Assembly: GCA_019750095.1 (NCBI GenBank)
Contig: JAIEOW010000059.1
Location: 1-57,410 of the forward strand
Reading direction: 5' to 3'
DNA: 57,410 nucleotides
DNA from: Phycisphaerales bacterium
Lineage (GTDB): Bacteria; Planctomycetota; Phycisphaerae; Phycisphaerales; UBA1924
The notes beneath the pieces are model-generated. The model saw only the letters and a program-made list of their open reading frames with translations. It searched no databases and was not told the origin of the DNA. The stretch's first letter is position 1. Each line of letters starts with the position of its first letter. The position numbers and the translations under genes are program-made. This document shows positions 23,983-31,568 of the stretch, in pieces.

Positions 23983-25133
23983 TCCCCCCGGACCAGCCCG
24001 GAAAGCCGATCCGCCTGAGCCCCCATCGCCTCCGCCGCCTTGAACACCACCCCAAGCACCGGCTTGGCGTTCAGCTTTCCAAACTGCCCCGTCGAAGCAA
24101 TCGGCACACCCGCCTCCACGATGAGGGCCTCGATCATCAACCACGGCACCGCCGCCGCCAAGCCCCCCAAACCCCCGCCACCAGCCGCATACCCCTGGCT
24201 GAACGCCGCAAACAGCTCCGGATCCAGCGCAATCCGCCACGGCCCCCCACCACCTCCACTCCCACCCTCGCCCCCGCTCGCCCCCTCCCCAAAGTGCCGA
24301 TGCACGCTGAACTGCATCGCACCATTCGCAAAGTCATGCAGCGGCTGCCCCAGCCGCGCAGAATCAAAGTCCAGCACCGCCGCCACCCGCAACGCCTCCG
24401 GCGGCACACCCTCCCGCGCTCCCTCCGCAGTCTCACCACCATCCGCCACCCGAAACAGCATGTTCCCCGGATGCCAATCCCCATGCACGATCTGCGTCAT
24501 GGGTTCCGGCGAACCCACGATCTGCTCCACCCGCGCCGCGGCCGCCAGATACGCATCCGCCAGCGCACGGCACACAGGCCGCACACCCGGATCGCTGAGC
24601 ACCCCGCTGATGCTCAGTAACCGATCCGGCACCTGCGCGTGATTGTGAAACGTCCGCCGCGGAGCCGGAAAGAGCGGCGTGAACTCGCGCAACATCGCAT
24701 GACACCGCGCCAGCCACCACCCCGCCGCCCACGCCGACGAAGCCGTGCGATCAAACCGCTCCCCATGCACAAACCGAAACACCTCATACACCCCCCCGCC
24801 CCCAGGGCTTGACGGCGCAAGCTGCAGCATCGTCAGCTTCTTCCCCTTCGTCTCCAGCGGCGGCGGCGACGGAAACCCCCCACTCGCCAGATGCGTGATC
24901 ACCTCATGCGTAAACGCCACCTTGCTCGGCTCATTCGCCACCCCCGGCGCCCGCCGCTTCAGCAAAAACTCCCCCCACTGCGTCTTGATAAGCACCTTCG
25001 GCGCGAGCCGCGACCCACCCCGAAACCGCCGCACCTCTTCAATCACGCCCAGGTCATAGTGCGAGCAGACAATGACGAGTTCGCCTGCGGTGATGCGGGA
25101 GCGGGAGGGAGTATGCGAAGAATCACCGGGCAT
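23979..25133 (-). CDS. APH-fold phosphotransferase (choline/homoserine kinase-like)
   Basis: Aminoglycoside phosphotransferase superfamily kinase, 384 aa, substrate unknown. The catalytic loop is IVHGDWHPGNMLF and the metal-binding motif is VLDFDSARLGQP, both in the right order. The N-terminal lobe has KVLIKTQWGEFLLKRR with the ATP-binding lysine and VYEVFRFVHGERFD. Start ATG at 25133 (MPGDSSHTP). Several low-complexity glycine runs (EGGSGGGGG, AAGGGGLGG) interrupt the C-lobe. Homoserine kinase II and CotS/HipA-like enzymes share the fold, so a role in threonine synthesis is possible but not shown. Its stop codon lies in the octamer array. Confidence 0.75.
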   Translation of the reverse strand: MPGDSSHTPSRSRITAGELVIVCSHYDLGVIEEVRRFRGGSRLAPKVLIKTQWGEFLLKRRAPGVANEPSKVAFTHEVITHLASGGFPSPPPLETKGKKLTMLQLAPSSPGGGGVYEVFRFVHGERFDRTASSAWAAGWWLARCHAMLREFTPLFPAPRRTFHNHAQVPDRLLSISGVLSDPGVRPVCRALADAYLAAAARVEQIVGSPEPMTQIVHGDWHPGNMLFRVADGGETAEGAREGVPPEALRVAAVLDFDSARLGQPLHDFANGAMQFSVHRHFGEGASGGEGGSGGGGGPWRIALDPELFAAFSQGYAAGGGGLGGLAAAVPWLMIEALIVEAGVPIASTGQFGKLNAKPVLGVVFKAAEAMGAQADRLSGLVRGE

Positions 25134-25196
25134 GAGCGAGGATAGTCGGCGGCCGCCGAACCTCGTCAGGCACCTCGGCACCCGCCAGCAACACCA

Positions 25197-27323
25197 CTAC
25201 GGACACGCGCTCGCGAACCAGCAGTTCAGGAACGCGAAGATGTCAGACACAGTCTGACCGCCAACTTCGTCGAAGTCTGCTGTGTCGAAACATGGAGGTG
25301 GAATCTGGGCAACCGTACAGCCATTGAACCAATCGTTGAGGAACAAGAAAACATCCTCAACCTGGATCGCACCGTTGTTGTCCCAGTCACACTTGCAAGG
25401 ATCGGAAAGGTCGCACGCGTCAATCTGGCCGTTGTGGTTGGTATCCAGCGCAGCGTTCTGAAAAATCTCGAAGAAATCGTTGACACCAAGCTGACCCCCG
25501 AATGCGCAGTCGGGAGCGATACGGAATTGGTACGCACCTTCTCCCTCGGGATGGTCGCAATACAGCGGCCAATCCAGCGCGAGGTTTCCTGCTGAAGTAT
25601 CGATGTCCTTGCAGACGAGCTTGCCGCTATCGATGCGCACGCGATACACGCCGGGTGCGGGAGGAACGACATTCGCCGAGATTCCGATCGTCCTCGACGA
25701 GGCGTTTCCTGCGGTGCCCGGGTTGAAGACGGGTGTGAACAACTGTGTGTTCCTGCTCACATCGATCCAGTTGCACGGATCGCTCGGGTCGCACATCTCC
25801 ACAATGACCGCGCCCGAAAGCGCTCCAGTGGAGGCCTTGAACGGCCCGTAGGATTTGATCAGAATCGGAATCGTAGATGTGGTGAAGAACGCGCTTTGCA
25901 ACACGCCGTCAAAAGGTCCGATCTGCTCCGGTGCCGGGTTGCTCGCTTCGCGATGCAGCGCAAACGGAACTACGCCGATCGAGCCGCCGCCGAGACTGCC
26001 GTCGGCATTGGCGTACAGGCGATCGTTGATCGTGGTCAAGCCGGTGTTGGTCTGAACCTTGACCTGGCCCATGAATGGCCGAGGGACGAACTGCAGTGGA
26101 AGCGGATCCTGTCCCGGCGCGGAGGGCACCCCGTAATCTTCTTCGTTGCGCGCGTTGATGATGATCTGGCCGTTGAGCTTCTGAATGTTACTTGAGTTGC
26201 CGACCTGGATTGTGGAGGTGTAGTTCACCGTCGTGGGATACCCGAAGTACGAACCGACCGAGATCAACGCATTCGACGGCAGTTGGTCCAGAGTCGTCTC
26301 GGCATTGAACGATCGAGACGACCTGATCAAGCCGCCCGTTGTCGCGGTCCGGTTGAGAAGCGTGGGCGCGGTGATGCGACCACGGATGCCGCCGGTCGGA
26401 TCGGTGCCAGTAGTCTCAATGCGTTTGATGCCGACGGTGGCGGTGATGTTGCTCCGGATATTCAACCCTTCGACGCCGCCGATCGTGCCGGCGGAGATGA
26501 TCGTCCCGTTGTAGCCGCCCGTGCCGGTGGCTGAAGGGGATATCGGCCTTGGTCCACCAATATCGCCCGCCGTCGACCGAACAAGTGTCACCTCGCCGCC
26601 ATTTCGCACGATCACGGGAGTTTGGAGATTTTCAGTCGTTCGAACGAGCGCAATCGTTCCGCCTTTGGACTCGATGCGAGATTGGTCGTCGTTCGTCAGA
26701 GGCGAGTCGGTATCGTCGAGAGTGTCGGAAATCCTCTTTGCGACGATCGCCGACAACACTTGCGTAGTGCTGCGATGGACGATGACCGGGCTGATCATCG
26801 CTTCCGAAACGTCGAGACGAACGATGCGCTCGGCCTCGATGCGCGGCGAGTTAACACAACTGACCGTGCGCAGGCACTTGATGTCGCCGCCGGCTCGCAG
26901 TTGGAACTGCACGGACATGTTACCGGGGATCAGATCTCCGTAATCAAGGCATCCGTTCAGGAAGTCGTCCGTGTCTGAAACAAAATCAGTCGGCCCCTGT
27001 CCAGAAACTGGCGCGACCACAAACACACGAGACTGTCCACTTGCACCAGTGAACTCGATATAGGCGATAGATTCGATGGTTGGCATGGTGCTATAAACCC
27101 ACCAGTCGCCATCGGCACTCGCGCTTGCGTGAATTGTCACGCCGCGAGAGTTGGCAGCGACGGCATCCGATGTTTGCGAAACTGCAAAGGCCGAGGGCAC
27201 GGTTGCCAACCAAGCCGCAGGGTTCGTGCTTCCATACGGGCGGTACCGCACAATCACCGCCGCGTGGACCTGCGCGATAATCGACAAGGAAACAAGAGTA
27301 CTGAACAACATTGCGAACTTCAT
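25197..27323 (-). CDS. secreted protein with C-terminal dockerin-like (GC-type) repeats
   Basis: Exported 708-residue protein. The signal peptide is MKFAMLFSTLVSLSIIAQVHA. The large body is rich in beta strands, Thr, Ile and Val with parallel-helix character (repeated GxIxGxxxxxT patterns); its function is unknown. The C-terminus has two EF-hand-like dockerin repeats: DWDNNGAIQVEDVFLFLNDW and DTADFDEVGGQTVSDIFAF ending in LNCWFASACP. The ATG at 27323 overlaps the upstream FGE-like stop (ATGA) and GGAGG lies just upstream. Base composition looks less GC-rich than in the housekeeping genes nearby. Confidence 0.8.
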   Translation of the reverse strand: MKFAMLFSTLVSLSIIAQVHAAVIVRYRPYGSTNPAAWLATVPSAFAVSQTSDAVAANSRGVTIHASASADGDWWVYSTMPTIESIAYIEFTGASGQSRVFVVAPVSGQGPTDFVSDTDDFLNGCLDYGDLIPGNMSVQFQLRAGGDIKCLRTVSCVNSPRIEAERIVRLDVSEAMISPVIVHRSTTQVLSAIVAKRISDTLDDTDSPLTNDDQSRIESKGGTIALVRTTENLQTPVIVRNGGEVTLVRSTAGDIGGPRPISPSATGTGGYNGTIISAGTIGGVEGLNIRSNITATVGIKRIETTGTDPTGGIRGRITAPTLLNRTATTGGLIRSSRSFNAETTLDQLPSNALISVGSYFGYPTTVNYTSTIQVGNSSNIQKLNGQIIINARNEEDYGVPSAPGQDPLPLQFVPRPFMGQVKVQTNTGLTTINDRLYANADGSLGGGSIGVVPFALHREASNPAPEQIGPFDGVLQSAFFTTSTIPILIKSYGPFKASTGALSGAVIVEMCDPSDPCNWIDVSRNTQLFTPVFNPGTAGNASSRTIGISANVVPPAPGVYRVRIDSGKLVCKDIDTSAGNLALDWPLYCDHPEGEGAYQFRIAPDCAFGGQLGVNDFFEIFQNAALDTNHNGQIDACDLSDPCKCDWDNNGAIQVEDVFLFLNDWFNGCTVAQIPPPCFDTADFDEVGGQTVSDIFAFLNCWFASACP

Positions 27324-28369
27324 CGACGCCTCCTTATTGTGTGCAGAGCGCATAATCCAGCGATCATAACGACACCTGTGGGCGAAGGCACCGCAGACGC
27401 AATCCGCAACCCGATTGTATCGTCAGCAGACGCAATATCAGTGCCACCGACAGTGTCGAGTCCATCAAGACGACCGGTCTTCGCGACATCAAAGTAAACC
27501 GATGATCCTTCATAGTACCGATTCAGTGAACCGCTGTTTCTTGGCTGATCATCCAGCAACTCCGCAGCCCCCCCACTCGTATCCAATAGACCCCACGGAC
27601 TCACCGAATCCGGATACGCCCCAAGAAGAAACGACCCCAGCGGCGCATTCGGATTGATCGGCCACAAGGACGCGCTCGTCGTCCCGTTCCCACCAAACAG
27701 CGGCGAGACTCCAAGCACCGGCGGAGTATCCGACTTGTTCGGCTGCAACCACCACCGCGCCTGCCCCGGCCCATAGCCATTGGGGTCGAAGTGTGCCGCC
27801 TTGATCCACTCGTCGATTGATGGAATCCAGTACTGCGCACCGGGCAGCCGAGTGATTGCCCGCGCGTTGTCACCAGACGGATCAGCGTTGTACGCCCGCA
27901 GGTCATATGCCCCGTTCTCAAGGGCGACCAGCGTGGGCACCTTGCCATTGTGCAGCCAGTTGCAATACCGCGCGGCGTTCAGCCAACTGATCCCCGTCAC
28001 CGGGTACATACCGATGTTCGGAAAGTTCTGCAGCGAATAGCTGTACGTGTCGTTCGGTCCCGTCGGCCCACCCTCAAACCCTCCGAGCGCGCCCTCCCCA
28101 ATCCGAAACGGATCACGCACCCGCCCGATCGCATTGGCAAACTCAACCCACTGCGTGGTCGTGACTTCAAGCTTGGAGATGCGGTACTCGTAACTGACCG
28201 AACCTCTGTTGGTCAGAAGGCCATTCACCCGATCCGGCCCCGGAAACGCAGGATTCCCCGGCGCCCCAACCGTCACCCACTGAAAGTCATAGCTCGGCGG
28301 CGCGGCCATCGCAGGACCCGAAGCCGCCAACAACGCCAACCCGAAGATCGCAATCCATCGCTGAAACAT
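27320..28369 (-). CDS. FGE-sulfatase-domain (SUMF1-like) secreted protein with PEP-CTERM-like tail
   Basis: Fold of the formylglycine-generating enzyme family, 349 aa, exported. The signal peptide is MFQRWIAIFGLALLAASGPA. Domain signs are YRISKLEVTTTQWVEFANAI, then YPVTGISWLNAARYCNWLHN, ARTRLPGAQYWIPSIDEWIK-like and AYPDSVSPWGLLDTSGGAAE, ending DDTIGLRIAS. The tail VPSPTGVVMIAGLC followed by IRRRR resembles a PEP-CTERM anchor. The usual FGE active-site cysteines and RGGSW motif are not visible, so it is probably a binding or structural relative rather than an enzyme. It is coupled by an ATGA overlap to the dockerin protein. Confidence 0.8.
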   Translation of the reverse strand: MFQRWIAIFGLALLAASGPAMAAPPSYDFQWVTVGAPGNPAFPGPDRVNGLLTNRGSVSYEYRISKLEVTTTQWVEFANAIGRVRDPFRIGEGALGGFEGGPTGPNDTYSYSLQNFPNIGMYPVTGISWLNAARYCNWLHNGKVPTLVALENGAYDLRAYNADPSGDNARAITRLPGAQYWIPSIDEWIKAAHFDPNGYGPGQARWWLQPNKSDTPPVLGVSPLFGGNGTTSASLWPINPNAPLGSFLLGAYPDSVSPWGLLDTSGGAAELLDDQPRNSGSLNRYYEGSSVYFDVAKTGRLDGLDTVGGTDIASADDTIGLRIASAVPSPTGVVMIAGLCALHTIRRRR

Positions 28370-28522
28370 GCACGCACCTCGTGGGTCACCATGATGTACG
28401 AATCAACCCACCGACACCGGCTTGCAATCGGTCGAACTCGCTCGCTTCACGCAAACTTCACTCACGATCAGGCCAAGCGAGCGCACCGCCCGGTCCCGCG
28501 TCCCACCTCTCTCCGCCCCGCT

Positions 28523-29413
28523 TCACTCCACGTTCTGAACCTGCTCCTTGATCCGATCAATCGCCCCCTTCACCTCCACCGTCCACTTGCTGATCTCCGC
28601 GTCGTTGCATTTGCTCGCGATCGTGTTCGCCTCGCGCAGCATCTCCTGCGTCAAGAAGTCCAGCGTCCGCCCGATCGGCTTGAACTCCGGCTCTGACAGC
28701 ATCTTCGTGAACTGGTCCAGGTGCCCGCTCAGCCGCGCGATCTCTTCAGAGATATCCACGCGCTCGGCCGCGATCGCCAGCTCGCGCACAATATCCACCG
28801 CCTGCACCTGCAAACCCATGTCGCGGATCATCTGCTCGATCCGACCCTTCATCCGCTTCTCCTGATCCAGCATCACGCCCGGCGCGCGCTCCTTGATCAG
28901 CTTCAGCCGCTCGGCGATCCCGTTGTGATGGCTCAAGAGATCATCCCGCAGATACACGCCCTCGCGGTTGCGCATGTCGATCAGCCCGGCACATGCAAGG
29001 TCGAGCAGTTTCAACAGCTCGGTCCGCGCCGCCGTTAGCCGTGCTTCTTCATCGCCCGGTGCCTGCAGCACTCCCGGCAGCCCGAGCAATGGCGCGATCT
29101 CGATCTTGATCCCGCCCGCCTTCACCTGCGGCAAGCTCGACAACTGCTCGATATACCGCCCCAGCGCCGACGCGTTCACCGTAAACGCCGCGTCTGCCGA
29201 GACGTCCGAGTGCTTGATCGTCATGAACACCGAGCCGCGGTTCAGCCGGTGGCGGAGCTGCGTCTCCAGCTCGGCTTCCAGCACCTGAAAGCTCTCGGGC
29301 AGGCGGATCACCGCCTTGAAGTACTTGCTGTTGAGCGATCGCAACTCCAGATAGAAGTGCGCAGAGCCCACCGTCGACGACGCCTCTCCATACCCAGTCA
29401 TGCTGCGAATCAC
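28523..29413 (-). CDS. YicC-family protein
   Basis: YicC is reported as an endoribonuclease with a role in small RNA turnover in E. coli; the family is near-universal in many bacteria. The protein begins V-I-R-S-M-T-G-Y-G, matching the family's MIRSMTGFG, so a GTG start at 29413 is chosen; that gives 296 aa (family about 290). Further hallmarks are ELRSLNSKYF, then AIAAERVDISEEIARLSGHL and IGRTLDFLTQEMLREANT with KCNDAEIS, all highly conserved at the C-terminus. No gmk gene follows, although yicC and gmk are often neighbours. The 150 bases on each side hold nothing recognisable. Confidence 0.93.
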   Translation of the reverse strand: MIRSMTGYGEASSTVGSAHFYLELRSLNSKYFKAVIRLPESFQVLEAELETQLRHRLNRGSVFMTIKHSDVSADAAFTVNASALGRYIEQLSSLPQVKAGGIKIEIAPLLGLPGVLQAPGDEEARLTAARTELLKLLDLACAGLIDMRNREGVYLRDDLLSHHNGIAERLKLIKERAPGVMLDQEKRMKGRIEQMIRDMGLQVQAVDIVRELAIAAERVDISEEIARLSGHLDQFTKMLSEPEFKPIGRTLDFLTQEMLREANTIASKCNDAEISKWTVEVKGAIDRIKEQVQNVE

Positions 29414-29569
29414 GCCGCGCTCCTTGCTCAATGCACCAAGTCACAACACCGCACCTGGCCCTCCCATGCCGGCGCGCAGAGATCAGCTTACCACGGCGAA
29501 TCGCTCCGCCAGCGCCGATCCATCACCCCAGAATCAGTTCGTTCCCCAAACCGCCCCCCACACACCCAC

Positions 29570-30115
29570 TCACGGCGCGGGCTTCGGCGCCGGCTCGCTC
29601 GGTGCGGGGGCCGGATTGGCCGGAGCCGGAGTCGGCTCAGCCGGGGCCGGAGCGGTTGCCGGTGCCGCGGGCGTCTCCGTCGGTGCGGGATTCACCTGCA
29701 CCGGCGTCGGCTGGATCTGGATCGGCCCCGCGCCAAACGGCGTCTCGGGCGTCGGTGCCGTGGTCGTGCTCGGAGCGGCCGGTGTCGGCGTCGAAGGTGT
29801 CGCCCCCGGCGTGGTCGTCGCCCCCGCCTGCGGCAAAGACTCATCCACCTTCTTGGGCGTCAAAGCAAAGTTCAGCCCCACCGCCGCGATGATGTAAATC
29901 ACAAACACCGCGATCGTGAAGATCGTCAGCGCATCGCCCGTCTTGGCGCCGAACGCCGTCTGGCCAGACCCCGCCGACGACCCAAAGGCCCCCGACAGAC
30001 CGCCGCCCTGCGGCTTCTGAATGAGCACCGTCAGGATCAAAATCAGGCAGACGAGGAAAAACCCCATCACCGACAGGCCGAGCAACCATCCGGACATCGC
30101 CAGCAGCATGAGCAT
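29570..30115 (-). CDS. secG: preprotein translocase subunit SecG with long Pro/Ala tail
   Basis: Small Sec channel subunit. The first helix, then LILTVLIQKPQGGGLSGAFG, a linker, and the second helix TIFTIAVFVIYIIAAVGLN are diagnostic; QKPQGGGL and FG are strongly conserved. The remaining 85 residues are low complexity, rich in Pro, Ala and Thr (PAPTETPAAPATAPAPAEP and similar), and unusual for SecG, which normally stops near 75-110 aa. The start could be M1 at 30115 or an ATG six codons later. It lies downstream of tpiA, a common gene order (tpiA-secG) in several phyla. Confidence 0.9.
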   Translation of the reverse strand: MLMLLAMSGWLLGLSVMGFFLVCLILILTVLIQKPQGGGLSGAFGSSAGSGQTAFGAKTGDALTIFTIAVFVIYIIAAVGLNFALTPKKVDESLPQAGATTTPGATPSTPTPAAPSTTTAPTPETPFGAGPIQIQPTPVQVNPAPTETPAAPATAPAPAEPTPAPANPAPAPSEPAPKPAP

Positions 30116-30310
30116 CCTCGCCTAGACCAACAACCCCCGACCCCGCTGCCCGCCCGGCCCTCGCCGAACAAGCCCGACTGGGTATTCCGCCCCAAGCGTC
30201 CGGGGTTTTGACCCGGCGCAAGGGGGACAAGCATAGGACGCCTCCCCCTCCCGGTGGCACGGCTCTCTCGGCCAGTCTCCCCCCCGTCTCCCCCCGGTCA
30301 GGAGTCCACC

Positions 30311-31102
30311 CTATCGCCCCTTTCCGCCCGCCGCCCGAACAATCGCCGCAAACTCGTCGGCCTTCAGCGACGCCCCGCCGATCAGCCCGCCATCAACATC
30401 CGGCTGGGCCACCAGTTCCGCCGAGTTGGAGCCCTTCATGGATCCGCCGTATTGAATCCGCGTCGCCCCCGCCACCTCGGGCGAGTACAGCGTCGCCAGC
30501 GTCGCACGGATCACTCCGTGGGCGTTTTGAGCGTCGCTGGGCGTTGCTGTCTTCCCCGTGCCGATCGCCCACACCGGCTCATACGCGATCACCACGCGGC
30601 TCATCTGCTCCGCCGAGACGCCATCCAGCCCGGCCGCGAGCTGCCGGACATTCACCGCGTCGGTCTCCCCCCGCTCCCGCTCTTCCAGCTTTTCGCCGAT
30701 GCACAGGATGCACATGAGCCCCGCACCCAGCACCGCCTTGACCTTGCGATTCACGATCGCATCGGTCTCGCCGATCACATGCCGACGCTCAGAGTGCCCA
30801 GCGAGCACGATCGACACGCCGCAATCCTTGAGCATCGCCAGCGAGACCTCGCCGGTGAACGCACCGTCATTTTCAAAGTACGCGTCCTGAGCGCCGAGCA
30901 TGACCCCGCCATCGGCCCCCCCCGCCGCATCGATCGCGGCCTTCACATCCCGCAGATACACAAACGGCGGAAACACGGCGACCTGGCACCGCTCCGACAG
31001 CTTGTCATTGCGCACAACTTTGGCAACCTCAAGCCCAAGCGACCGGGCCGAAGCCGCGTTCGTGTTCATCTTCCAGTTGCCGCCGACGATGGGGGTACGC
31101 AT
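30311..31102 (-). CDS. tpiA: triosephosphate isomerase
   Basis: Interconverts dihydroxyacetone phosphate and glyceraldehyde 3-phosphate. At 263 aa it is a complete family member with substrate lysine in GGNWKMN, catalytic histidine in VLAGHSERR, catalytic glutamate in AYEPVWAIGTGKTAT, and the phosphate-binding RIQYGGSMKGSN then GGLIGGASL. Start ATG at 31102 (MRTPIVGGNWKM). Likely co-transcribed with secG across a 195-base gap. Pgk is encoded far away at 48.6 kb. Confidence 0.96.
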   Translation of the reverse strand: MRTPIVGGNWKMNTNAASARSLGLEVAKVVRNDKLSERCQVAVFPPFVYLRDVKAAIDAAGGADGGVMLGAQDAYFENDGAFTGEVSLAMLKDCGVSIVLAGHSERRHVIGETDAIVNRKVKAVLGAGLMCILCIGEKLEERERGETDAVNVRQLAAGLDGVSAEQMSRVVIAYEPVWAIGTGKTATPSDAQNAHGVIRATLATLYSPEVAGATRIQYGGSMKGSNSAELVAQPDVDGGLIGGASLKADEFAAIVRAAGGKGR

Positions 31103-31226
31103 GAAGTCCTCTCGAGAGTGGTTTCAATCAAGACTATCCGCGTCCCATCCCGAAGGCCGACTCTTGCCTCATCGACCCACCACGCCTTGCTTCACACGTT
31201 CGGCCGACTGCCTCGCACCCCTTGCC

Positions 31227-31471
31227 TTTCGCACGGAGTGCGCACCAACGTTGCCGGTGGCGCGGCGAGCAAAGCGAGCCAGCCACCGGTCACAGCTCGT
31301 TTTCTCTTGTTCTCCTTCGCCCGACTGAGGGCGAACGACTCTTGCACAGAAGCACACGAGAGGTGCGCCCTCCGACGGGCGGAAAACAACGCACAAAGAA
31401 CCCACCTACCGGTGGCTTGCTCGCTCCGCTCGCCGCACCACCGGCAACCACCGTGCGCACTCCGTGCGAAA
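31227..31471. repeat. long imperfect palindrome filling the gap upstream of tpiA
   Basis: Outer arms of 64 bases, 31227-31290 and 31408-31471, begin TTTCGCACGGAGTGCGCAC on one strand each and are mostly complementary. Similarity continues inward through CGCCCGACTGAGGGCG and its partner. The whole 245-base block could fold into one branched hairpin. Each strand can be read as FARSAH followed by GGxASxASxPPVG-type peptides, a mark of a repeat rather than of a gene. The 31103-31568 gap holds no supported CDS. Confidence 0.7.
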
Positions 31472-31568
31472 TCCAAAGCCGACCCACCTCAGTGCCGGGG
31501 TCAAACCCCACAACGCGCCCGTCACTTTCAATCCGGGGCTCGGGCGCAAGGCTCAGCGCCCCACCCGC

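Noticed and set aside
23274..24620. A 448-codon plus-strand frame rich in Arg and Pro
   Set aside because: It spans the antisense of two real genes and the gap between them; composition is that of a shadow.
27320..28369. Active formylglycine-generating enzyme
   Set aside because: The fold matches, but the catalytic cysteines and RGGSW-type motif are not seen.
31192..31511. Several small frames on both strands before tpiA
   Set aside because: They read through the long palindrome and give the same peptide pattern from both strands, so they are repeat-derived, not genes.
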